Positions 46,254 through 57,398 of a DNA stretch of 64,000 nt are shown here, piece after piece. Numbering within the stretch: the stretch's first letter is position 1; the number at the start of each line of letters is the position of its first letter. The notes under the pieces were generated by a model. The model worked only from the letters and a program-made list of their open reading frames with translations. It ran no database searches and was not told the DNA's origin. This DNA comes from Curtobacterium flaccumfaciens pv. betae (GTDB lineage: Bacteria; Actinomycetota; Actinomycetes; Actinomycetales; Microbacteriaceae), in the NCBI RefSeq assembly GCF_026241855.1, contig NZ_JAPJDC010000001.1:3286001-3350000 (forward strand). The letters are read 5' to 3'. Made by a program: the position numbers and the translations under genes.

Positions 46254-46694
46254 TCAAGCGGGTTCTAAGCTCTTCACATATACGGCCTGACGAATCGTGT
46301 CCAAGAACTGTCGCACATTAAAAGACCCTTCGCCAACATCGAATCTATAACGCCCTCCCTTGTCCACGCTTCGGGCAATTTTGTCCTCGTTGTCGCGCGT
46401 GACACCCCACTGCAACACGAGCGTCCCACAATCTGACGTTTCAAACACAACTTGAGATGTCGACGATCCAACGCCCTTCAATGAACGAGACGAATCAACG
46501 CTGCTGTGCGCGGAGCTGACGGTACAGATCAGGCGAACCCGATGCCCCGCATCGTATGCCTTCAATGTCACCGGCCCGACGAAGAAGCCAAGCAATGGAA
46601 CCAGGACAACGATCACCAGCACAATGGAAGCTAGGACCCTCCTCCTACGCGCAAGCCTTCTCTGCCCTGTTCGATCAGGCGCCGATCTCGTCAA
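46254..46694 (-). CDS. Single-pass membrane protein of the SSRS-KG-G family, paralogue 1
   Basis: 146 residues: Arg-rich N-terminus, TM helix about 22-46, outside domain with YDAGHRVRLICTVSSAHSS, SSRSLKGVGSSTSQVV, DCGTLV, GGRYRFDVGEGSFNV. The two Cys could form a disulfide. TTG start with GGAG 6-7 nt upstream; the start overlaps the stop of an upstream remnant frame by 4 nt (TTGA). A, T-rich stretches (46300-46480) contrast with neighbours and suggest acquisition by transfer. The intact counterpart of the 43858 pseudogene. Confidence 0.7.
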   Translation of the reverse strand: MTRSAPDRTGQRRLARRRRVLASIVLVIVVLVPLLGFFVGPVTLKAYDAGHRVRLICTVSSAHSSVDSSRSLKGVGSSTSQVVFETSDCGTLVLQWGVTRDNEDKIARSVDKGGRYRFDVGEGSFNVRQFLDTIRQAVYVKSLEPA

Positions 46695-47050
46695 CTACAA
46701 CTCCGATGTTCAGTGTTTCTCATCAGCGGGCGTGCGCACCAACAGTAAGGCCCACCCGCGCCCGAAACGGCGCCGTTGATGGCGTCTTTCAAGTAGTCAC
46801 CCGGATCCTTCTCGGTGAGGACATCGTTCAAGACAGCGCCACCATCTCCAGCAGACCGATGGATGGCCTCCGACGTGATCGTGTTCCATGCCGCTGTCGC
46901 CCCTCGCACCGCGTACTCAGGGACAAAGACGTGCCGGCCGCTGGGCTCAGGGAGCATCACACGCCGGCCACTCGCCGGACTGAATGGCTTGGGGGCGAAG
47001 GCGCACTTCCAGGCCAGCCGGCCGGGAAAGTCAGCTACGGAATCCAGTCA
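46691..47050 (-). pseudogene. Possible orphan toxin-tip remnant
   Basis: A frame open from 47050 to a stop at 46691-46693. It contains ATAAWNTITSEAI, then LTEKDPGDYLKDAINGAVSG, a pattern like the pre-toxin segment of Rhs/YD tips (Asp-Tyr-Leu then a Gly/Ala-rich GAVSGA run). It has no Rhs core and no toxin domain after it. Its stop overlaps the TTG of the next gene. It may be a displaced, decayed effector end still next to its immunity gene. The DNA to 47190 shows nothing more. Confidence 0.4.
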
Positions 47051-47190
47051 GCTAGCATCACTTGGCCAGGACAGGACAGTCGCTCACGGAAGGCGGCGCC
47101 TCCTAGTCAGATCGTAATCCTGCCTCTGTTTCCGTGGACGCGCTACCCCTTTGCTCGTAGGAACGTCCTCGTGAAGTGCGCCACCGTCAA

Positions 47191-47982
47191 TCACGGCAGC
47201 GAAGGCCGAACAGTCAACACCTCACCACCGCGCCAGGTTCCTGCGCCCTCATCAACCCTCTTCTTCGCAAGAAACGCTTCGACGATCTTCAACGCCGCTT
47301 CAACGTCCAGCGTGAGGCCTCGAGCCACGGGAGCGGAAACGTTTCCCATGGCGATCTCGACAAGATCCGACGCATCGATCGGGCCACCGAGCGGAAGCTC
47401 CCACCGCTCTTCATCGGTTGCGTCCTCAGTCCTGAACACGATGATGTCCCGTGCGGCATCACCGCAGATGTTGATCTGACGATCTCGGTCGATGACGATG
47501 ACCAATGTTCGTTCACGGCCGTCGAGGCCACGAACCTTCGCCTCCACTTGAGCCGCAGTCGGGGAGTTCTGCACGTATCGCCGGCCGCGCACCCACCACT
47601 GCAGCGCAGGTCCCGAGGCTCTGTCACGACCAGGAAGTCCCCTATCGACGTACCGCCGGGCCAGTGCCCCGAGGGTCCAACCAGCGATGAGGCTCATGAA
47701 CCAGGTCTGAATCGACAGCTGCGCGCCGACGAGCAAGAACTTGGTTGCAAGGGGCCCTCCGAAGAACGCGACCGCAAGGCCGACCATTGCCCACCCCGAG
47801 CCGAGGAACCCCAGCAGGCCGGCAACGGTGACGGCGAGCAGCACATTCGCCAAGACGACCGGAAACGTCAGCTGCTGCAATCCGAAGAAGAACGCGACCG
47901 CGGCTGTGAGGGCGATTAGCGTGACGTTACCGACGACGCCCGCTCGACTCAGCGGGCGATAACGGCGCTCTCGAGTACTCAA
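47191..47982 (-). CDS. Membrane protein, candidate immunity protein of the YD-repeat toxin
   Basis: 263 residues. Up to four TM helices in the first 120 residues (VTLIALTAAVAFFFGLQQL, VVLANVLLAVTVAGLLGFL, MVGLAVAFFGGPLATKFLL, WFMSLIAGWTLGAL), then a cytoplasmic C-terminal domain (about 130-263) with VEAKVRGLDGRERTLVIVID and ARDIIVFRTEDA. TTG start; the toxin stop lies 1 nt before it and GGATGG in the end of the toxin gene serves as ribosome site. This tight coupling is what toxin-immunity pairs show. The C-terminal part vaguely recalls Imm1-type immunity domains, not enough for a call. Confidence 0.65.
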   Translation of the reverse strand: MSTRERRYRPLSRAGVVGNVTLIALTAAVAFFFGLQQLTFPVVLANVLLAVTVAGLLGFLGSGWAMVGLAVAFFGGPLATKFLLVGAQLSIQTWFMSLIAGWTLGALARRYVDRGLPGRDRASGPALQWWVRGRRYVQNSPTAAQVEAKVRGLDGRERTLVIVIDRDRQINICGDAARDIIVFRTEDATDEERWELPLGGPIDASDLVEIAMGNVSAPVARGLTLDVEAALKIVEAFLAKKRVDEGAGTWRGGEVLTVRPSLP

Positions 47983-47983
47983 T

Positions 47984-50900
47984 TCACCATCCCATCACGC
48001 CACTCACGGAATCGTGGATGACGTCTCCTCCAGCGCCGACAGCAGAACCGATCGCCGCGCCTCCCCGAAGGGCCACAGCGTTTCGCCCGCTTCCGGTCAA
48101 TCCCTGCCACGTCTGGGTCTGAGTATAGGGAACCTTCCGAAGGGCATCGAAGTTGGTCTGGGTGTACTTCTCACCGAACGAGAGGTGGGGGGCGGCGGCA
48201 CCCGACGCCGTGCTCCAGATCACGTCGTTCCAGGACATGTCCTCGCCGGATATCCAGTGGTCGACAGTCGTGCCAGCCGTAGCTCCCACCGATCCCACGG
48301 CCGATGTGCCCAACTTTGAGACCACTGACTCCACCGGACGCTGCAAGTGCTCTGCGATGCTCCCTCCGGCTGGACCGGCAAGGCCACTGACGGAGCCGGC
48401 CACGAACCCACCTCCAGCGGAACCAAGCAGCCCTCTCGCAGTGATCGGCTTGTTCGACGTCACGCTCGTGACGACGTTCGCAGCAACACCGAAGCCAGAG
48501 CCAGCCGCGCCGTTGACTGCCATGTTCGTTGCTAGGGACTTGACGACCCTCGTCGTAGGGGCAGCGACGTTTTCGGCGACACGAAGCCCTTGCCCGCCGT
48601 ACTTCGCGGCCTTGAAGAGCGACCCTGCCCCTCCCGGGATCGCGCCAAGCGCGGTTGCGCCGGCCACCTGAGCCCAGTTGACGTTGTTAGTGGTGGCCTT
48701 CTGCGTGATGACATCGATACCGCCACTGATCAGCATCATCCCGGCTGGTCCGCCAACTCCCGTGAACATCAGGATGCCGCCGCCCACAATCGCAGCTCCG
48801 CCAACGACGTACTCCCAGTTGTCCTTCCACCAGCCGCCATCGAACACCCCTTGATGCGCATCCCGGTACGTCTGGAGGTCAGCGTCGGTCGCCGGCCGGA
48901 GACCTAAGGGATCCACCGCGTGCAACGGATCGTTCCCGGCGTAGGAGTACGGGTTCCCCGACCATCCCGACCCGGGCACGGGCGCGAGTGGGTCAACAGA
49001 CAGGAAGCCACGGGCGGCAGGGTCGTAGACGCGAGCACCGAGCCACTCGAGGCCGCCGATGCTGATTCCACCGGTCGCGGTGAGTCCGACGGTTGCGGGC
49101 AGCGCGGCGCCGGACACCCCGGCGAGCACCGCCCATGGGTCGGACGCATCGGTCGCCCGGGCGTCGCGCCAGCCCGGCGTCGTCCACTTCGTTCCGACGG
49201 CGGTGACGCCACCCGGGAGGTCGAGGACGCTCGTCCCACCGATCGACACCAGGGAGGGCACGGCGGCCGCGGTGTCCCACCATGCCTCGACGTCATCCAC
49301 GGCGGCGAGTTCGCCGAGCGCGTCCGTCCACACGTCGTTGCGCGCGGTCTCGGCGTAGGAGGCGTCGCGGGTTACGAGCCCCGCGAGGTACCCCAGCGGC
49401 GACCAGGTGTACTCGGTCGTCGAACCGTCCGGTTCGGTGCGACGCACCCGGCGGCCGAGCCCGTCGTGCACGTACTCCGTCCGCTGACCGTCGCGCAGCG
49501 TGGCGGTCAGCTGTCCGGCGCGGTCGTACTCGTACGTGGTCGTGACGCCGTCAACGGTCTCGGACACCAGCCGACCGGCGGAGTCATACTCCCAGGTGGA
49601 GTCGCCTGCGCGGACAAGCTGCCCGGCGCTGTCGAACGTGTAATCGACGCGTCCGTCGGGGCCATCGATCGCGGCGATCCGGCCGTCGTCGTCGCGTGCG
49701 ATCCGGGTGACCTGGACACCGTCGGGCGTGGTCGTGGTGTGCGCCACTAGGACACCACCCTCGTACGACCACGCCTGCACGAGGTCCCCGGTCGCCGACT
49801 GGACAACGCGTCCGGCGGCGTCGTACGCGAAGGTGCCGGCTCCGAGACAGCCCCGCTCCACCGCGGTCACGCGTCCGACGGCGTTCCGGCGGAACGCGGT
49901 GTGGGTTCCGGCAGGGTCGATGCGCGCCGTGCTGTTCCCGTCGGCGTCGTACTCCCAGTCAATCGCCGCCGAGCCACGGCTTCGACGGACCAGGAGCCCC
50001 CGTCGGTCGTGGTGCAGCTCGTGCTCCACACTCCGTCCGGCACCGCGGGTGTGGTCGGTGACGACCAGAGTCCGGCCGAGGGCGTCCCGCCGGAGCTCGA
50101 ACTGGACGACACCGTCGACGCCGACGTCCCGCTGCCGGCCAGCCGCGTCGTAGGACCAGGTGACGGTGTGGCCGTCGGGATCGGTCTGGCCGACCTGACG
50201 GCCCGCCGCGTCGTAGGCCGCGGTCGTGGTGCGCCCGAGCGGGTCGGTCACGCCTGTGATGCGGTCAGCGTCGTCGTACGTGCGGGTTGTGACGCCGCCC
50301 GTTGGGTCGGTGACGGTGGTGAGCCGACCTCGCACGTCGTGGGCGAAGGTGGTGACACCGCCGAGACCATTGACGATCGCGGCGAGCTGACCCGCGGCGT
50401 CGTAGCGGAACCGGCGACGGCCGTACCGTGCGTCATGGGCCGAGACGAGCCTCCCGGCAGCGTCGTAGCGGAACCGACTGGTGCCGGAACCCGGCGTCGT
50501 CCGCGCGACCACGCGCCCGACTGCGTCGTAGATGACCTGCTCTGTGTCCCCAGTGGGCAGCGTCCACCGGACGACACGCGAGTGCGCGTCGTACTCGAGC
50601 ACGGTGCATGCGCCGGTCGGATCGGTTGCCGCCGACGGACGGCCGCAAACGTCGTACTCGTAGGTTGTGCGTGCGCCGGACGGGGTGGTGAGCGCGATCA
50701 CCCGGCCCGCGAGGTCGCGTTCGATCCTGGTCAGTCCGCCCTCCCCGTCGACGAGTTCGATGGGGCGTCCCGCAGCGTCGTACGTGACGAGCTCGGAGCC
50801 GAACTCGTCGCTGGCGCTCTCGACCGGTCGTCCGTAGGCGTCGAACCGCACCGTGACCGCGTCGAAGGCGTCGCGCAGCGACGCAACCCCGGTCTTGACA

Positions 50901-53410
50901 TCCTCCGAGAAGTCCTGACGGACCCCGGTCGGGTCGACCACGCTCGACAGGCGGCCGTTCACGTCGTATTCACGGCTCCACGTCGCGCCTGCCGGGTCGG
51001 TGACGGCCTGGAGGCGCGACAAGGCGTCGTGCGCGAACGTCCAGTCCGCGCCGCCCGGCATCTCGAGCCGCGCGAGGTTCGCCTGGTCGTCGTACGTCCC
51101 GGTCGTGGTGCGACCCAGGGGGTCGGTGACGGTGTGCAGTTCGCCGTCCGGTGAGTATGTGTACTCGGTGCGCGCCCCGAGTGGGCCGATGACCGCGCTG
51201 ATCCGGCCGCCGGTGGCATACTCGAAGCGCCAGACCGCTCCGTCCCCATCCTGCCGGGACTCCAGCAGACCCGCGGCGTCGTAACGGTACTCGGTACGAG
51301 CGCCGGTGGGGCTGATCGCCGCAGTTGGCCGTCCGGCGGCGTCGCGCTCGATCCGAGCGGTGTCGCCGACGGCGTTGGTGGTCGAGACGAGCTCACCGAA
51401 CGCGTCGTAGGAAAGCGTCAGGACCACGCCGGTCGGGTCGACGACGTGGGTGAGGGAGCCGTCCTGCCAGGTCAGCTCCGTCCGGCCGCCGACCGGGTCG
51501 ACGATGACCGACGGGTCGCGGTCGTCGCCCACGTACTCGTAGCTCACGACGGCACCGGCCTCGGTGACGACCGTCGTCACGCGGTCCTGGTCATCGTACC
51601 CGTAGGTCAGGTCGCCGCCGGACGGCGTGACGGTCCGGGTCTTCCGGCCACGGTCGTCGTACGCGTGGACGGTCACCGACCCGTCGCGCTCGGTCGCCGA
51701 CACCAGGTTGCCGTGCCGGTCGTAGCTCATCGACTGGCGTCGGTCGTCGGAGTCGATGACCCCGACGAGTCGTCCCTTGGCGTCGGCGATGTAGGAGTTC
51801 GACCGCGATCCGTCGTGGTCGGACACCACCGTGACGCGGCCGGGCAGGTACGCGAAGCGCACGGTGCGGCCGTGCGGGCTGATCTGTTCGACCACGCGGC
51901 GCTGGTCGTCGTAGGTGTTGTCGACCTCGACGACACCGGCCGCACTCGTGACCGTCGCGATGAGGTCATCGTCGTTCCAGCCGTAGGTCCGGGTGCCGAC
52001 GGCGTCGGTCACCGAGACGAGTCGGCCGCGCTCGTCGTACCCGTACTCGACCCGGCGACCGTCGGAGGCGCGGAGCACCGCCACTCGGCCGTCGACGTGG
52101 TCGATGTCGATCGAGCGACCGCGCTCGTGCACCAGGCGCACGACGACGTCGTCGGCGTCCCGCTCGACGCGGACCGCGGTGCCGGCCCCGCCGCGCTGTC
52201 CGAGCCACAGCCCCGACGGCGAGAAGTCGATGCGCTCACCCTGGTTGTCACGGACGACGAGCCGGTCGCCCTCGGCCGCGAGCCAGCGGTTCTCGCCGAC
52301 GCCGCGAGCCCACCCCTCGCCTTCGCGCGGGAACCGGACCTGACGACCGTCGGCGCCGACGAACGACGCGCCCTCGTCGTCGAGGAGCAGGCGGGTCTCG
52401 AGGATCGACGCCCACCCCGGACCGAAGAGGCCGACGTGCTGGTCGAGGGAGTTGTACATGCGGGTCACCTGCAGCGCCGCAGATGCACCGGTGAACGCCA
52501 GGTCGAGCTCCGGCTCGAGGAAGTTGCCCGTCGTGGTGTTCACCGGGTCCATCGAGTAGCCGGTCGTCGGCTGGGCGCCGTAGGCCGATGGTGGATCGAA
52601 CTGCAGGTCGGTGCGGGACTGCGAGACCCCGGCGGCGGCCAGGGCTGCGGCGAGCGCGGCGTCCGAGACGGTGGACACGGCGCCCTCGCCGCCAGCTGCC
52701 GCGAACGCGTCGGCGATCGTGTTCGCCCACGTGACGTCCTGGTCGTTGGCATCAAGCCACTTGTCGAACGCCGACACGAGCCCGTCGGCGTTGATCGTGC
52801 CCCACGAGCACTTCGTCGCGAAGTCGTCGAGCTTGCCGCGGAGCCCCGCGGGCTTCCCGGCGAGGTCACTGTTGAGCGAGGTCGATCCGGCGGCGAAGGA
52901 ACGCAGGTCCTCCGGCTTGGCGGACGAGGTCCCGCCGCCACCACTCCCACCCGCGCCCGGATTCGGGGTCTGGCGTGTGGTCGACTTCGCACTGGCGGGC
53001 GCGAAGGTCGGAGCATCCTCGTGCTTGACCTCGGGTGGGGTGTCGTTGCCACTGGCCCAGTCGACGGCGACTTCGATGAAGTTGCGGTTCTCGTGCTGTT
53101 CGTACCAGTCACTTGCCTTCTTGCGGCGAGCGTTCTCGCTCTTCGCTGCCGCCTTCATCTGGTCGACCCAGCCCGCGACGGTGCGCAGGTTCGTGGCGAT
53201 GTCCTCGGCGTCACTCTTCGCGGTGCCGGCGTTCTGCGCGAAGAGCTCGGAGAAGTGCCCGCGGAACTCCTGCGATGCGGTGGTGACGTAGGACTGTCGC
53301 GAGCCGGCCTGACCCTCGATCGACTCGGCCGCGTCGTTCAGCGCCGTGCTGAGTGCGTCCGCCGTGCCGTTGTCGAACTTGACTGGCTCATTGCCGTGCA
53401 GGTCAACCAT
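47984..53410 (-). CDS. YD-repeat (Rhs-like) polymorphic toxin with type VII leader domain
   Basis: 1,808 residues. A WXG100-like helical N-terminal domain (1-105, [28 protein letters not shown]), a Pro/Gly linker, a second helical part (about 150-275), a DUF6531-type entry ([19 protein letters not shown], about 285-350), then over 30 YD repeats (about 400-1480: [18 protein letters not shown] and variants), the Rhs core [16 protein letters not shown]...[19 protein letters not shown] (to about 1506) and a tip of about 300 residues. The tip has Gly/Ala-rich hydrophobic segments ([20 protein letters not shown]) and no recognised nuclease or other enzyme motif. ATG at 53410, GGGGGATG upstream. Confidence 0.9.
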   Translation of the reverse strand: MVDLHGNEPVKFDNGTADALSTALNDAAESIEGQAGSRQSYVTTASQEFRGHFSELFAQNAGTAKSDAEDIATNLRTVAGWVDQMKAAAKSENARRKKASDWYEQHENRNFIEVAVDWASGNDTPPEVKHEDAPTFAPASAKSTTRQTPNPGAGGSGGGGTSSAKPEDLRSFAAGSTSLNSDLAGKPAGLRGKLDDFATKCSWGTINADGLVSAFDKWLDANDQDVTWANTIADAFAAAGGEGAVSTVSDAALAAALAAAGVSQSRTDLQFDPPSAYGAQPTTGYSMDPVNTTTGNFLEPELDLAFTGASAALQVTRMYNSLDQHVGLFGPGWASILETRLLLDDEGASFVGADGRQVRFPREGEGWARGVGENRWLAAEGDRLVVRDNQGERIDFSPSGLWLGQRGGAGTAVRVERDADDVVVRLVHERGRSIDIDHVDGRVAVLRASDGRRVEYGYDERGRLVSVTDAVGTRTYGWNDDDLIATVTSAAGVVEVDNTYDDQRRVVEQISPHGRTVRFAYLPGRVTVVSDHDGSRSNSYIADAKGRLVGVIDSDDRRQSMSYDRHGNLVSATERDGSVTVHAYDDRGRKTRTVTPSGGDLTYGYDDQDRVTTVVTEAGAVVSYEYVGDDRDPSVIVDPVGGRTELTWQDGSLTHVVDPTGVVLTLSYDAFGELVSTTNAVGDTARIERDAAGRPTAAISPTGARTEYRYDAAGLLESRQDGDGAVWRFEYATGGRISAVIGPLGARTEYTYSPDGELHTVTDPLGRTTTGTYDDQANLARLEMPGGADWTFAHDALSRLQAVTDPAGATWSREYDVNGRLSSVVDPTGVRQDFSEDVKTGVASLRDAFDAVTVRFDAYGRPVESASDEFGSELVTYDAAGRPIELVDGEGGLTRIERDLAGRVIALTTPSGARTTYEYDVCGRPSAATDPTGACTVLEYDAHSRVVRWTLPTGDTEQVIYDAVGRVVARTTPGSGTSRFRYDAAGRLVSAHDARYGRRRFRYDAAGQLAAIVNGLGGVTTFAHDVRGRLTTVTDPTGGVTTRTYDDADRITGVTDPLGRTTTAAYDAAGRQVGQTDPDGHTVTWSYDAAGRQRDVGVDGVVQFELRRDALGRTLVVTDHTRGAGRSVEHELHHDRRGLLVRRSRGSAAIDWEYDADGNSTARIDPAGTHTAFRRNAVGRVTAVERGCLGAGTFAYDAAGRVVQSATGDLVQAWSYEGGVLVAHTTTTPDGVQVTRIARDDDGRIAAIDGPDGRVDYTFDSAGQLVRAGDSTWEYDSAGRLVSETVDGVTTTYEYDRAGQLTATLRDGQRTEYVHDGLGRRVRRTEPDGSTTEYTWSPLGYLAGLVTRDASYAETARNDVWTDALGELAAVDDVEAWWDTAAAVPSLVSIGGTSVLDLPGGVTAVGTKWTTPGWRDARATDASDPWAVLAGVSGAALPATVGLTATGGISIGGLEWLGARVYDPAARGFLSVDPLAPVPGSGWSGNPYSYAGNDPLHAVDPLGLRPATDADLQTYRDAHQGVFDGGWWKDNWEYVVGGAAIVGGGILMFTGVGGPAGMMLISGGIDVITQKATTNNVNWAQVAGATALGAIPGGAGSLFKAAKYGGQGLRVAENVAAPTTRVVKSLATNMAVNGAAGSGFGVAANVVTSVTSNKPITARGLLGSAGGGFVAGSVSGLAGPAGGSIAEHLQRPVESVVSKLGTSAVGSVGATAGTTVDHWISGEDMSWNDVIWSTASGAAAPHLSFGEKYTQTNFDALRKVPYTQTQTWQGLTGSGRNAVALRGGAAIGSAVGAGGDVIHDSVSGVMGW

Positions 53411-53517
53411 GGTTCATCCCCCGAAGTCGTGCTGATCGTGCTGGTGAAGCGGCCCCACCGACCGCGAACGCCCGGACCGCCGCGAATGCGACGGTCCGGG
53501 CGGGAACAGGCCGGTGC

Positions 53518-53799
53518 TTACGCGCCGCCACCTGCGGTGAAGATGTCCTGCGAGATCTTGTCGAGCTGCGTGCGGAGCTGCTCGAGCTCGGTCTTCGCCT
53601 TGTCCAGAGCAGCCTTGGTCTCCGGCCAGGTGGACCCGCGGAACGTCGCCGCGAGCGGGCCGTCCCAGACGTTCGAGTCGGACAGGATCCGGCCCTGGGC
53701 GTCGAGCTGCGAGATCTGGTCGGTGAAACCACCGTTGATGATCGACTGGACCTGACGGATGGCGGTCTTGGCCTGCTCGGTCGAAAGGACACGCGACAT
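53518..53799 (-). CDS. WXG100-family protein
   Basis: 93 residues, a helical hairpin of ESAT-6 size. The turn carries WDG ([13 protein letters not shown]), fitting W-x-G. The second helix ([20 protein letters not shown]) follows and the tail is TAGGGA; no classic YxxxD/E export motif is visible. ATG at 53799 with AAGAGG 7 nt upstream. It lies 107 bp upstream of the toxin gene in the same direction, so it is probably its secretion partner through the ATPase at 34.5-38.8 kb. Confidence 0.88.
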   Translation of the reverse strand: MSRVLSTEQAKTAIRQVQSIINGGFTDQISQLDAQGRILSDSNVWDGPLAATFRGSTWPETKAALDKAKTELEQLRTQLDKISQDIFTAGGGA

Positions 53800-54006
53800 G
53801 ATGAACCTCTTTCATTCGTAGCTGCACCCCCGCGCAGTGGAATCCCCCCGGAGGCTCTGACACGGCCCACCATACCCACAAACCCAGGCAGATGTCACCG
53901 TCGGTATATCGTGACCCTTCCTCCACATCCGAACGGTTCACCGCCGGTTTCCACAGCGTCCACCGAGCCCCCTCCGGTGGCAGGGGCCGGGTGGCAGGAT
54001 GTGGGG

Positions 54007-56172
54007 ATGGACACCGAACCGCAGCTCGACGGCGAATCCGTCGCACCCGACCTCGACGACTTCGACGAAGTCATCGAGATCGAGCACGAGTCACTGCCGA
54101 CGGACCGCTACTTCGACCGTGAGCTCAGCTGGCTCCGGTTCAACCAGCGCGTGCTCGAGCTGGGTGAAGACCGCACGCAGCCCCTGCTGGAGCGGGCGAA
54201 CTTCCTGGCGATCTTCGCGTCCAACCTCGACGAGTTCTTCATGGTCCGCGTCGCCGGCCTGAAGCGCCGCATCGACACCGGCATCGCCGTCCCGACCAAC
54301 GTCGGCCGTGCCCCCAGCGACGTCCTGCGGGACATCGCGAAGAAGGCCCACGAGCTGCAGGACCGGCACGCCCAGGCCTTCATCGGGTCACTCAAGCCCG
54401 ACCTCGACTCCGCGGGCATCCACATCGAGCACTGGTCCGACCTCGACGAAGCCGACCGGCAGCGGATGCGGGAGTACTTCAACGAGCAGATCTTCCCGGT
54501 GCTCATGCCCCTGGCCGTCGACCCGGCGCACCCGTTCCCCTACATCTCCGGGCTCTCGCTCAACCTGGCGGTGCGGGTCCGCAACCCGAAGTCGCAGCGC
54601 CAGGAGTTCGCGCGCCTCAAGGTGCCGCAGAACTTCTCCCGCTTCATCAAGCTCCCCGACGACAACTCCGGCCGGATGCGCTTCATCCCGCTCGAAGACC
54701 TCATCGCGAACCACCTCGACGACCTGTTCCCGGGGATGGAGGTCCTCGAGCACCACGTGTTCCGGGTCACCCGCAACGAGGACGTCGAGATCGAGGAGGA
54801 CGAGGCCGAGAACCTCATCCAGGCCCTCGAGCGCGAGCTCCTGCGCCGCCGGTTCGGTCCGCCGATCCGCCTCGAGATCACCGAGGACATGGACCCGGTG
54901 ACCCTCGACCTGCTCGTGCGTGAACTCGACATCACCGAGGAAGAGGTCTTCCGGCTGCCGTCACCGCTCGACCTCGGTGGGCTGTTCGAGATCTCCAAGA
55001 TCAACCGTCCCGACCTGCACTACCCCAAGCACGTGCCGACCACCCCGGTGCAGTTCCAGCCGGGTGAGCCGAACACGAAGCCCGACCTGTTCCGCGCGAT
55101 CAAGGCGAACGACGTCCTGGTCCACCACCCCTACGAGTCCTTCGCCACGAGCGTGCAGGCGTTCCTCGAGCAGGCCGCGGCCGACCCGAACGTCCTGGCG
55201 ATCAAGCAGACCCTGTACCGCACCTCCGGCGACAGCCCCATCGTCGAGGCGCTGATCGACGCTGCGGCCGCCGGCAAGCAGGTCCTCGCCCTGGTCGAGA
55301 TCAAAGCTCGCTTCGACGAGCAGAACAACATCACCTGGGCCCGGAAGCTCGAGAAGGCCGGCGTGCACGTCGTCTACGGCCTGGTGGGGCTGAAGACGCA
55401 CTCGAAGCTGGTGCTCGTCATCCGGCAAGAGGGCGGGACGCTCAAGCACTACAGCCACATCGGCACGGGCAACTACAACCCGAAGACCTCGCGCATCTAC
55501 GAGGACATGGGGCTCTTCACCTCGGACGACACGGTGGGCAAGGACCTGACCCGCCTGTTCAACGAGCTGTCCGGCTACGCCATCGAGAAGAAGTTCAAGC
55601 GCCTGCTCGTCGCACCGCTGCACCTGCGGAAGGGCCTGCTCAAGCGCATCCAGACCGAGGCCGCCAACGCCCGCGCCGGCAAGCCCTCGGGCATCCGGAT
55701 CAAGGTCAACTCGATGGTCGACGAGCAGATCATCGACGCGCTGTACCTGGCGAGCCAGGCCGGGGTGCCGATCGACGTGTGGGTGCGCGGCATCTGCTCG
55801 CTCAAGCCGGGCATGGAAGGCGTCAGCGACACCATCCGCGTGCGGAGCATCGTGGGGCGCTACCTCGAGCACTCCCGCGCGTTCGCATTCCACAACGACG
55901 GTGACCCGGCGGTGTTCATCGGCAGCGCCGACATGATGCACCGCAACCTCGACCGACGCGTCGAGGCGCTCGTGCGGCTGGTCGCCCCGGACCACATCAA
56001 CGAGGTCCAGGAGATGTTCGACCTGGCGATGGCCGACACCGCCAGCTCGTGGCACCTCGAGTCCGACGGCGAGTGGACGCGGCACTCCACCGACGATGCG
56101 GGCCGTCCGCTCGAGGACGTGCAGAATGTGACCATGCGGAAGATCTCGGCCCGGAAGCGCTCGACTCGGTGA
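54007..56172 (+). CDS. ppk1: Polyphosphate kinase 1
   Basis: 721 residues: the N domain ([18 protein letters not shown]), H domain, and the C-terminal catalytic pair of domains. Catalytic His of [11 protein letters not shown] at about H484; second conserved region [32 protein letters not shown] near the end. It makes and uses polyphosphate from ATP. The ATG at 54007 was chosen (AGGA 8 nt upstream); the longer frame adds 32 Pro-rich residues. mutT1 follows with a GTGA overlap, as in mycobacteria. Confidence 0.95.
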   Translation: MDTEPQLDGESVAPDLDDFDEVIEIEHESLPTDRYFDRELSWLRFNQRVLELGEDRTQPLLERANFLAIFASNLDEFFMVRVAGLKRRIDTGIAVPTNVGRAPSDVLRDIAKKAHELQDRHAQAFIGSLKPDLDSAGIHIEHWSDLDEADRQRMREYFNEQIFPVLMPLAVDPAHPFPYISGLSLNLAVRVRNPKSQRQEFARLKVPQNFSRFIKLPDDNSGRMRFIPLEDLIANHLDDLFPGMEVLEHHVFRVTRNEDVEIEEDEAENLIQALERELLRRRFGPPIRLEITEDMDPVTLDLLVRELDITEEEVFRLPSPLDLGGLFEISKINRPDLHYPKHVPTTPVQFQPGEPNTKPDLFRAIKANDVLVHHPYESFATSVQAFLEQAAADPNVLAIKQTLYRTSGDSPIVEALIDAAAAGKQVLALVEIKARFDEQNNITWARKLEKAGVHVVYGLVGLKTHSKLVLVIRQEGGTLKHYSHIGTGNYNPKTSRIYEDMGLFTSDDTVGKDLTRLFNELSGYAIEKKFKRLLVAPLHLRKGLLKRIQTEAANARAGKPSGIRIKVNSMVDEQIIDALYLASQAGVPIDVWVRGICSLKPGMEGVSDTIRVRSIVGRYLEHSRAFAFHNDGDPAVFIGSADMMHRNLDRRVEALVRLVAPDHINEVQEMFDLAMADTASSWHLESDGEWTRHSTDDAGRPLEDVQNVTMRKISARKRSTR

Positions 56173-57116
56173 GCGGCGGTCCCTCGGGCCCCGTCGTCGC
56201 TGCGGGTGCGGTCGTCTGGCGCGAACAGGACGGCACGCCCCTCGTGCTGCTCATCCACCGCGACCACCACAAGGACGTCTCCCTGCCCAAGGGCAAGGTG
56301 GACCCGGGCGAGGCCGTCCCGACGACCGCCGTGCGCGAGATCGACGAGGAGACCGGGTACCGCGTCCACCTCGGCGCACCGCTCGGCACCGCCGAGTACG
56401 TGCTGCCGAACGGCCGCGACAAGGTCGTGCACTACTGGGCGGCCCGGGTCTCGGCGAAGGAGTACGCCCGCGCGGGCGCCTTCGTGCCGAACCACGAGGT
56501 CGCGGCGCTCGAGTGGGTGACCATCGACGACGCCCGCAACCGCCTGACGTACGAGCGGGACGTCGCGATCCTCGACCGGTTCGCCGAACGCGCCGCCGCG
56601 GGACAGCACCGCACGTTCGCCCTGATCACCCTGCGCCACGCGAAGACGGTGCCCGGCTCGGACTGGGACGGCCCCGACGCCACCCGTCCGCTGCTGCCCG
56701 TCGGCCGCTCGCAGGCCAAGGCCGCCGCGGCACCGGTCGCAGCGTTCGGCCCGAAGAAGATCGTGAGCAGCACGGCGGCGCGGTGCCTCGCGACCGTCGA
56801 ACCGCTGTCCGCCGCGACGAAGCTCGGCGTCTCGAGCACCCCGGACCTCAGCCAGGACGCCCACGACCGCGGAGCCGCCGACGTCAAGGGCGTCGTCCGA
56901 CGCCGGCTCGACAAGGGCAAGACCGCCGTCTTGTGCTCGCACGGCCCGGTGCTGCCCGACATCATCGCCCGGATCGCCACCGCGACCGCCGACGAGTCCG
57001 GCCGCTTCGACCTGCGCCGCGCCGCGATGCTGTCGGTCGGGGACTTCTCCGTCATGCACATCGCCGGGGACACGCTCGTCGCGGTCGAGACGCACCGCAA
57101 CACGATCCCGGCGTAG
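56169..57116 (+). CDS. mutT1: MutT1-type Nudix hydrolase with histidine-phosphatase domain
   Basis: 315 residues. Nudix domain (1-140) with the box G42-x5-E48-x7-REIDEETG; histidine phosphatase domain (about 150-315) with LRHAKT as the RHG-type motif and CSHGPVLPD. This two-domain arrangement is that of mycobacterial MutT1, which hydrolyses 8-oxo-dGTP and diadenosine polyphosphates. The GTG start overlaps the ppk1 stop by 4 nt, so they are translated together. Confidence 0.93.
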   Translation: MSGGPSGPVVAAGAVVWREQDGTPLVLLIHRDHHKDVSLPKGKVDPGEAVPTTAVREIDEETGYRVHLGAPLGTAEYVLPNGRDKVVHYWAARVSAKEYARAGAFVPNHEVAALEWVTIDDARNRLTYERDVAILDRFAERAAAGQHRTFALITLRHAKTVPGSDWDGPDATRPLLPVGRSQAKAAAAPVAAFGPKKIVSSTAARCLATVEPLSAATKLGVSSTPDLSQDAHDRGAADVKGVVRRRLDKGKTAVLCSHGPVLPDIIARIATATADESGRFDLRRAAMLSVGDFSVMHIAGDTLVAVETHRNTIPA

Positions 57117-57398
57117 CCCGCCACCGGCGGACCGCAGCGGTCCGGCTGTCCACAGCGCCGGCGGACGGCAGCGTCGGCGGACGGCAGCGTCGGCGGACCG
57201 CAGCGCCGCCGGCCTGCAGCCGACGCGCCCGGCACCCGGCCACACGACGGGGCCGCGCCGCGCCCGGGAACGCGATCCGGGCCTCCCGACCGCTCGTCCG
57301 CGATCATGCGTGCGCATCTTCCAAACGAGCGCACAGTGCCCCCGATCCTGCTCCCTGCGCGGGTGCGGCGCACGCCGCCCCGACGCGGACAACCCCTC
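57117..57398. repeat. Gap with a 16-bp tandem repeat
   Basis: GCGGACGGCAGCGTCG at 57161 and 57177 with a variant at 57193, flanked by further GCGGACCGCAGCGG copies (57127, 57196). The rest of the gap to the PHO box shows no gene and no clear terminator for mutT1. Confidence 0.7.

Noticed and set aside
48900..52500. Regularly spaced DNA repeats as a CRISPR or satellite
   Set aside because: They follow the codon phase of YD repeats in one continuous reading frame.
51446..53755. Long plus-strand open frame opposite the YD-repeat gene
   Set aside because: Mirror of the repeat codons on the other strand; no ribosome site or homology.
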